This document shows, piece by piece, positions 58,921 through 64,000 of a stretch of 64,000 nt of DNA. How positions within the stretch are numbered: the stretch's first letter is position 1; each line of letters starts with the position of its first letter. Source of the DNA: Anthoceros angustus (lineage: Eukaryota > Streptophyta > Anthocerotopsida > Anthocerotales > Anthocerotaceae); the NCBI GenBank assembly GCA_010909165.1, contig MU008196.1, positions 650,177 to 714,176 of the forward strand. The letters are read 5' to 3'. A program made the translations under genes and the position numbers. Under the pieces are notes generated by a model. It did no database searches. It had not been told where the DNA came from and worked only from the letters and a program-made list of their open reading frames with translations.

Positions 58921-59559
58921 CCTTTGAAGGTTCCATGTTTTTCCTGCTCACCTCCTCGCCAATGTGCTACCTTCTACATTTACAATGGTAAGACCACTAG
59001 CAGCGTAATTACTCGTGAGTCGCATTTAAAGGTATCCCAACTCTCCGTAATGTGACCAATAAAACATAGCTCACTAACGGAATGGATACCTTGAGATGAG
59101 GCTTGAAATGGTATTGAAATCATTCAGATGATCTGACATCCTCGCCTTCCTTCATCTTCAAGTCCACCACCGCTTTCAACCAATAAACACCGAGAAGCCG
59201 CACTTTGCTTCTCATACAGTCACATACCGCCACAATCAGAACTCGTGGTCTTATCTTTCACATTGAAGTACACTGCTTTTGACAATGTTAGCATGATAGT
59301 AGATCTAGCAAGCTCATCCAGTCCCCCATCATCCGAGTCATACTATCTCGGTTTGACGCCCAATGACTATGGGCTTGATCGCTCGCACTAGAACGTTATA
59401 CACTTGTTCTTTCCGTAACGGAAGTTAGTACCATCTAACTTCGATATTGAAATGACGTTTTCTCGATGATGAAGACATCATAACTCAAAAATCGATATGA
59501 TAAAACACTGATCGCCTTGTCGAAAAGTCAAAGAAGACGTCACCACCGTGCGGCCCGTG

Positions 59560-60185
59560 TATTTTGCCGCTGATCGTTCCACTCGAGTATTCCGCCGAAT
59601 ATTTCATTTACGCTGACCGCCACGCCTCGGTTTTGCGCCGCGCCACTTCGCGCCAAGGCCGCCGCGCCTGCACGCCACCACCGCTTGCGCTGCCAGCCGC
59701 GCCTGCGCCAGCGCTGCCCCGGCACAAGCCTCGCGGGTTTGCGCCTCAGCTTCGCGCCAAGGCGCCGCGCGCCCGGCTTGCGCCCCGCGGGTTGCGGCGC
59801 AAGGCCTGCTGGCCGCATGCCGGCGCTGGCCCGGATGCGCCAAGGCGCGTCGGGGCGAAGGCGGTGGCCGGCGCGGCCGCCTGCTGCCCGCCTCGCGGCT
59901 CCGCCGCGCCTGCGCCGCCCGCGCGTCCGCCCGCGCTCGCTGCTTCCGCCGGGCCGGCTGCGTGCGGCCAGCTCATGCCCGCTTGCCGCGGCCGACGCCG
60001 CACGCGCCGCCTGCGCCCATGCGCCACCACCGCACGCACCAAGGCCCGCTCTCCACTGTGCTCAAGGCCTGCGGGCCCTCCGCGGGGTCGCGGGCTCGCG
60101 GGTCAGCCCGCCTCGCCACGGCCTCGCGCTCGGGCAGCCTCGCCGCGATCCGGATCACCCGCAATTCCACGAGCCGCTCCCACCT
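59560..60185. other. Extremely GC-rich tract, copy B
   Basis: Same position as 36029-36600 (adjacent to the PBS and 5' LTR) and same composition, but with different word order, so it aligns poorly with copy A although its flanks align well. Confidence 0.8.
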
Positions 60186-60239
60186 CGTAGCTAGAAAATT
60201 CTAGCATCACAACACAACCAAACCAAAGCTCGATACCGC

Positions 60240-60488
60240 TGAAGGATCGTGTGGGCACATGATGGTGGAAAGAGGAGAGGAGAGGAGGAGGCAAGAGTAG
60301 CTCTCCCATTGAGATGAGGCTTGGAGGGTATTTATACCTCCAATAGCTCCTAGGAAGCTCCATGAAGCTCCTAGGAAGGAGCACAAGAAGCTTCCTAGTG
60401 ATTAGCGGGCCTATACATGATACTTAATCGACACTCCACCTAGATTAAGTGTATTAGTCTAAGTACATTGGGCTTTAATACCCTTACA
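60240..60488 (-). repeat. 5' LTR of the minus-strand copia, copy B
   Basis: 249 bp, TGAAGG...TTACA, followed by AGTAT. The PBS-like GCTCGATACC lies at its inner side (60229-60238). Confidence 0.88.
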
Positions 60489-60972
60489 AGTATTTGAACA
60501 CAACCAAGTGGAACAAAGTCGACATGCTTCCGACAAGAAGGTGGTGTTCAAAGTATTGACAGAGGACAACGTAAGCAATACATGGACAAGCACTTTCACC
60601 CGCCGCCTGCACTACGGTTCTCGAATTCTCATCGCCGTGACTTCCTAACTCGGTGCGAGACCGGCAAGTCCGAAACCCACAAATGAGCCTACAAAACGGG
60701 CTCACTCCAAAGTTAGAGAAGAACCATCAGCCTAGTCAGCAGCAAGGTGCCATGGAGGTACTCCTGACTCTCTCACTAAACAACCATGTTCCACATCAAG
60801 CTCCTCATGGGAGTAGAAGGCTACTTGCCACGGGGTTGGACTGTGGAGCGAGTCATCACTACATCTCAAGGTCACCACGGACGGCAGCTCCAAGATCCGT
60901 GAGTCGAACCTATCGACGGTGGTCACCGCACTCAATGAGAGAGAAACCAGCCGGGTAGGGTAGAAGCCATGC
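60489..60972 (+). pseudogene. Gypsy gag end and protease, copy B
   Basis: The frame 60653-60958 carries LATGLDCGASHHYISRSPRT, an aspartic protease block in which DSGAS is read as DCGAS. Preceding QQGAMEVLLTL belongs to the gag-protease linker. It is continuous with pol downstream. Confidence 0.7.
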
Positions 60973-61990
60973 TTACCACCTTCCGTGGATACCGTGAAAT
61001 CATGAAACTCACTATGCCGAACCTATGCCATGACATCATTATCGAAGCCTGGGTTGGCAATCGCATTCCAACAACTTAGATATTGACTGAATGCAAATGT
61101 AGTTACCTTGTCCATAGGGAGGTCGCCGCTTTGTAATGCCCGGGAGAAATACATTCCGCATAAGCACCTCTACTGCCCCGCCTTTTGAACAGCCACCGCC
61201 CACTCAGCTCATGTATAGCCGACTCAAGCGAGTGATGCCACTAGGAGGCACGGCCGAGTCTAGGGCAGCTAAAGCCAAAGAAATAGAAGACATGCTCCCT
61301 GAGTACATGCAGCAGATGCTGAAGGAGTTCGAAGACATCTTCAAAACACCTACGGACCTACCACCTAGGAGGAGCGTCGACCACCGCATCGACCTCCTAC
61401 CTGGACATACACCAGTCAATATGCCTCCATGCAGAGCATCAGCAGCAGAAAGCGAGGAAATCAAACGACAAGTGGATGAGTTCCTGGCCAATGGGTTTGT
61501 GAGACCCTCCGTCTCACCTTTGCACCTCTTTATCGGTCGCAAACCGTATGGAGCATGCATCGACCATCGAGGGTAACAGAAACAGTAAAAATGTTTACCA
61601 AATGCCATGGATTGATTTACATCCTAGATCAACTCCACGGCTCCACTGCTCACAAAGATGACTTAAGGTCGCTTCCATCGATACGTATTCAGGTGACGTA
61701 GTACAAAACGCATTCCGTACATCTGCCATGGTCATTTTGAATTTGTTGTCATGCCGCTTGGTCTTACTAACACCCGCCACCTTCCAAGGTTCCGATGCAA
61801 GAAGTCCTCCGTCCCCCTGCTAAGAGAGGGACGATTTTTTAGATGATATTCTCATCTACTGAGGATGTAGAAACACACTACAAACTTGTTAGAGAAGTCT
61901 TCTCACCACCAACCCCAGCCAAGCGAGCAAGTGCGCCTTCATGCAACCTCGAGTGTGAGTATCTAGGTCATATCATCATGCCCAAGGCAT
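60973..61990 (+). pseudogene. Ty3/gypsy reverse transcriptase remnant
   Basis: Frame 61136-61576 reads LKEFEDIFKTPTDLPPRRSV, DHRIDLLPGHTPVNMPPCRA, SEEIKRQVDEFLANGFVRPS and RKPYGACIDHRG, the classic gypsy RT N-terminal half. Continuing in shifted frames: VVMPLGLTNT (61748), DDILIY with the catalytic DD at about 61848, and CEYLGHIIMPK near 61955. At least three frameshifts. Confidence 0.88.
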
Positions 61991-62700
61991 CCACGAGACC
62001 CTAGAAAAATCAAGGTCATTGAAGAGTGGCCCTTACCTCAAGACATGTTGCAACCGAGAGGTTTCCTGGCCTCGCAGTGTTTCTATCGCGCTTTATCAAA
62101 GATTTCAGTGAAGATAGTTCCCTCACCGATGCCCTCCGCTTAGTCAACCTCCAACTCCCCTCAGCAATTCAAGCTGCCCAAACCCCAAAAAGCGGTCCCC
62201 CAGCCTCCCGCCAGCATGCTTCCTACGTAGTACACACCACACGCATTTTGCTATGGGCGCAGTAACACAACATGGCAGGTGATTGCATATGAATCAAAAA
62301 ACTACAAGGGGCTCAAATTAACTATCCGAGTCACGACAAAGAAATGGCTATAGTTCACGCCTCTCGTGGTAGGAGACACTACCTATTAGGACAACCGCTC
62401 ATCCGCAATACGATCACCATTCACTTCAAAGATTTCTTCACTCAACCAAATCAACGCAAAAAGGAGGGCCGAGTACCGCTGACTTCAACTTTGATATTAA
62501 GTAGTCACGGAGCTTCAACACTGATGCCCTCACCGAGAGCTTGTGCACTTATGTCGCCCCAACTCGACACAATGTGATAGACGGACAACCATTCCCCATG
62601 ACCCCGCCTACACAACGCATAACGACCGCCCATGATGCCAAGCTAGGTCAACCCCCCTCACCCAACTCTACTCACCAAAGACGCCTCGCATACTCTGAAA
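61991..62700 (+). pseudogene. Ty3/gypsy RNase H remnant
   Basis: GFLASQCFYRALSKISVK-type FSRFIKDFS linker (62080-62110), then AAQTPKSG, a GAVTQH-like block and YESKNYKGLKLTIR-like (62285-62320; normally AYESRKL...YPxHDKE), AIVHASRGRRHYLLGQPLI (62347-62403) and FKDFFTQPNQR. These are the thumb, RNase H and pre-integrase linker of a gypsy Pol in several frames. Confidence 0.8.
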
Positions 62701-63106
62701 GGTAGGCTTGTCATCCCGAACCAACTCCACCATGTAAAAAGCTATTCTCCATGACCTTCGACACACCCATAGCAGCCACCTAGGCATCGATAAAACTTCT
62801 ACGGCTAGAGTCAAGAACACCTCCATTGGACCTGCCCTGATCAGATTGAGGGGTCCGCCTCATCGGGCCCCGCCATCAGCTAAGCGTTAACACGAAATGG
62901 GCCTTCTACAACCGCCCAATTCCGGGGCTTCGGCTCCTTTCCATGGATTTCATCACTCACTTACCTCGCTGTGTCGCCGCGATAGCATCTGGGTCGTGAT
63001 GGACCGCCTCACAAAAACTGCCGCATTCCCGCCCGCCTACCATCACGCACAAAAGTTAGCCCACCTGTTCGTCAAGGAAATTTTCCGTCTTCACGGAACC
63101 TGTCGC
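62700..63106 (+). pseudogene. Ty3/gypsy integrase, 5' part
   Basis: HLGIDKT-like zinc-finger text near 62780, SMDFITHLPRC near 62943, and VVMDRLTKTAAFPPAYHHAQ with KLAHLFVKEIFRLHGT (62994-63100) are the integrase core blocks around the first catalytic Asp. The frame is interrupted at 63107 by inserted DNA. Confidence 0.85.
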
Positions 63107-63116
63107 ACGAGGTAAG

Positions 63117-63761
63117 CACTTGAATTCATATAAGCACTTCCTCGACCAACAACCAAGCAAACAAATCTAATACGGTATATAGGTGCAAACCAATAACAGA
63201 ATAGCTCGCACGCCGCGCACAAACACACTCTCCCACAGAACAACACGCAAATTCCTCACACATCGCCTCCTGAGTCATAGCTTTGGCCTCCTCACAACAC
63301 CTTGCATTGATATCTAGAGGACAAGCTATGATCCGAGCTTGTCTCAATGGAAGGGTCTATATATACTAGACCTGGCATCGATATTCCTAAGATATCCTAT
63401 TGGCACGTATATGCGAAATATCCTAAGAATACACTATAATATGCAATATGCCAAAGCATATTACTTGAGCTTATCCACTTAGCTATTGTATCCTAAGAAT
63501 ACACTATAATATGCAAGAATATGCCAAAGCATATTACTTGAGCTTATCCACTTAGCTATTGCTAACCATGTTTGATGCTTGCCAATGATGCTTAATTAAC
63601 ACCAAGCACCAGATTAATTAACACTAATCAACGCTAATTAACACTAAGCACTTTAGATTAATTAACACTAATTACTTACAAGATAAGTAATTAGATTAAT
63701 TAATGCTAATCAAACACTAAACCCAAGTGCGTAGATTAGTATCGCCTGATGACGAGGTAAG
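63117..63761. mobile_element. Insertion (~645 bp) splitting the gypsy integrase
   Basis: ACGAGGTAAG occurs at 63107-63116 and again at 63752-63761, on either side of DNA unrelated to integrase. The coding sequence before (FRLHGT) and after (NFISDRDVKFTSGFW) is contiguous in intact integrases. The insert has no coding motif and contains a ~70-bp tandem pair (63420-63560) and many TTAATTAACACTAA words (63590-63720). It may be a solo LTR or small non-autonomous element. A 10-bp duplication is longer than LTR elements usually make. Confidence 0.65.
63420..63560. repeat. Tandem pair of a ~70-bp unit
   Basis: TATCCTAAGAATACACTATA ... ATATGCCAAAGCATATTAC ... TTATCCACTTAGCTATTG occurs twice in direct succession, differing by a short insertion (CAAGA) in the second copy. 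Each copy contains the palindrome ATATGC..GCATAT. Confidence 0.88.
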
Positions 63762-64000
63762 AAACTTCATCTCCGATAGAGATGTGAAGTTTACCTCTGG
63801 GTTCTGGAGAACCTTCACGGAGACTCTCGGTATGGAGCAGCATATGTCATCTACTTGTCACCCAGAGACTGACTGCCAAACCGAGAAGCAAAACCAAGTA
63901 CTCGAAGACATGCTTCGCCACTTTACCCATGAGAAACAAGGGAGATGGGAAGACCTCTTACCATTACTCGAGTTTGCCTACAACACATCCAAGCATGCCA
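63762..64000 (+). pseudogene. Ty3/gypsy integrase, 3' part, running off the window
   Basis: Open to the window edge: NFISDRDVKFTSGFWRTFTE, TLGMEQHMSSTCHPETDCQT, EKQNQVLEDMLRHFTHEKQG and RWEDLLPLLEFAYNTSKHA. This has the second catalytic Asp (SDRD) and the catalytic Glu (QTE), with HPQTDGQTE read here as HPETDCQTE. The chromodomain or C-terminus, if any, lies beyond 64000. Confidence 0.88.

Larger units (their letters stand above)
51197..60488 (-). mobile_element. Minus-strand copia element with two LTRs, copy B
   Basis: LTRs 51197-51435 and 60240-60488, TG..CA ends intact on both, target duplication AGTAT at 51192-51196 and 60489-60493. Internal order matches copy A: RNase H/RT with YVDD at 52384-52395, integrase C-terminus near 53300, C-rich block 53500-57640, integrase core and protease 57640-58680, gag, GC-rich tract 59560-60185, PBS. 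Frames are broken. It is nested in the gypsy gag. Confidence 0.9.
37367..60972. repeat. Copy B of the large duplication (23.6 kb)
   Basis: Copy B is collinear with copy A but lacks the second copies of four internal tandem duplications found in A. Its right end is continuous with gypsy pol at 60973, so B's right flank and A's left flank (gag continuing from 8977) look like the original ends of the locus. Differences from A are dominated by short indels. Confidence 0.9.

Overview
The window looks like nuclear DNA of a land plant with a transposon-rich genome. The only gene I can place with confidence lies at the left end on the minus strand (1295-6911). It is an eleven-exon homologue of CBE1 (Arabidopsis AT4G01290), a plant eIF4E-binding protein related in design to animal 4E-T. 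Every splice phase in my model agrees, and exon 2 carries a canonical YxxxxL-type eIF4E-binding motif. Two places in exons 7 and 8 need a change of reading frame. The introns are short (about 80-250 nt). I cannot name the species.

From about 7.3 kb onward I see no other intact host gene. A foldback element and a 295-bp tandem pair (7301-8052) separate the gene from a thick layer of decayed LTR retrotransposons. The nest holds, in order on the plus strand: copia gag remnants; a leader with a tRNA-iMet primer-binding site; a TIR-bounded non-autonomous element; two copia RT/RNase H remnants; an unrecognised exon/intron-like segment; a copia gag-protease-integrase remnant; and a Ty3/gypsy element whose gag is split by a complete minus-strand copia element with two LTRs and a 5-bp target duplication.

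This whole nest is present twice, head to tail: copy A 9200-37366 (28.2 kb) and copy B 37367-60972 (23.6 kb). Copy A contains four internal tandem duplications (periods about 0.95, 0.58, 1.28 and 1.90 kb) that copy B lacks, and these account for nearly all of the length difference. The rest of the gypsy pol (RT, RNase H, integrase) follows copy B at 60973-64000, and a 645-bp insertion interrupts its integrase.

The most striking property is how the copies differ. Aligned stretches are nearly identical apart from very many 1-6 nt gains and losses, often at CAG/CTG/CCG/CG-type motifs. These break every retrotransposon frame. This may reflect indel-biased decay of methylated DNA, or consensus errors at methylated sites combined with false stitching of alternative contigs. 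The internal duplications and the host-gene frameshifts make the assembly explanation a serious one. All alignments here were made by eye.
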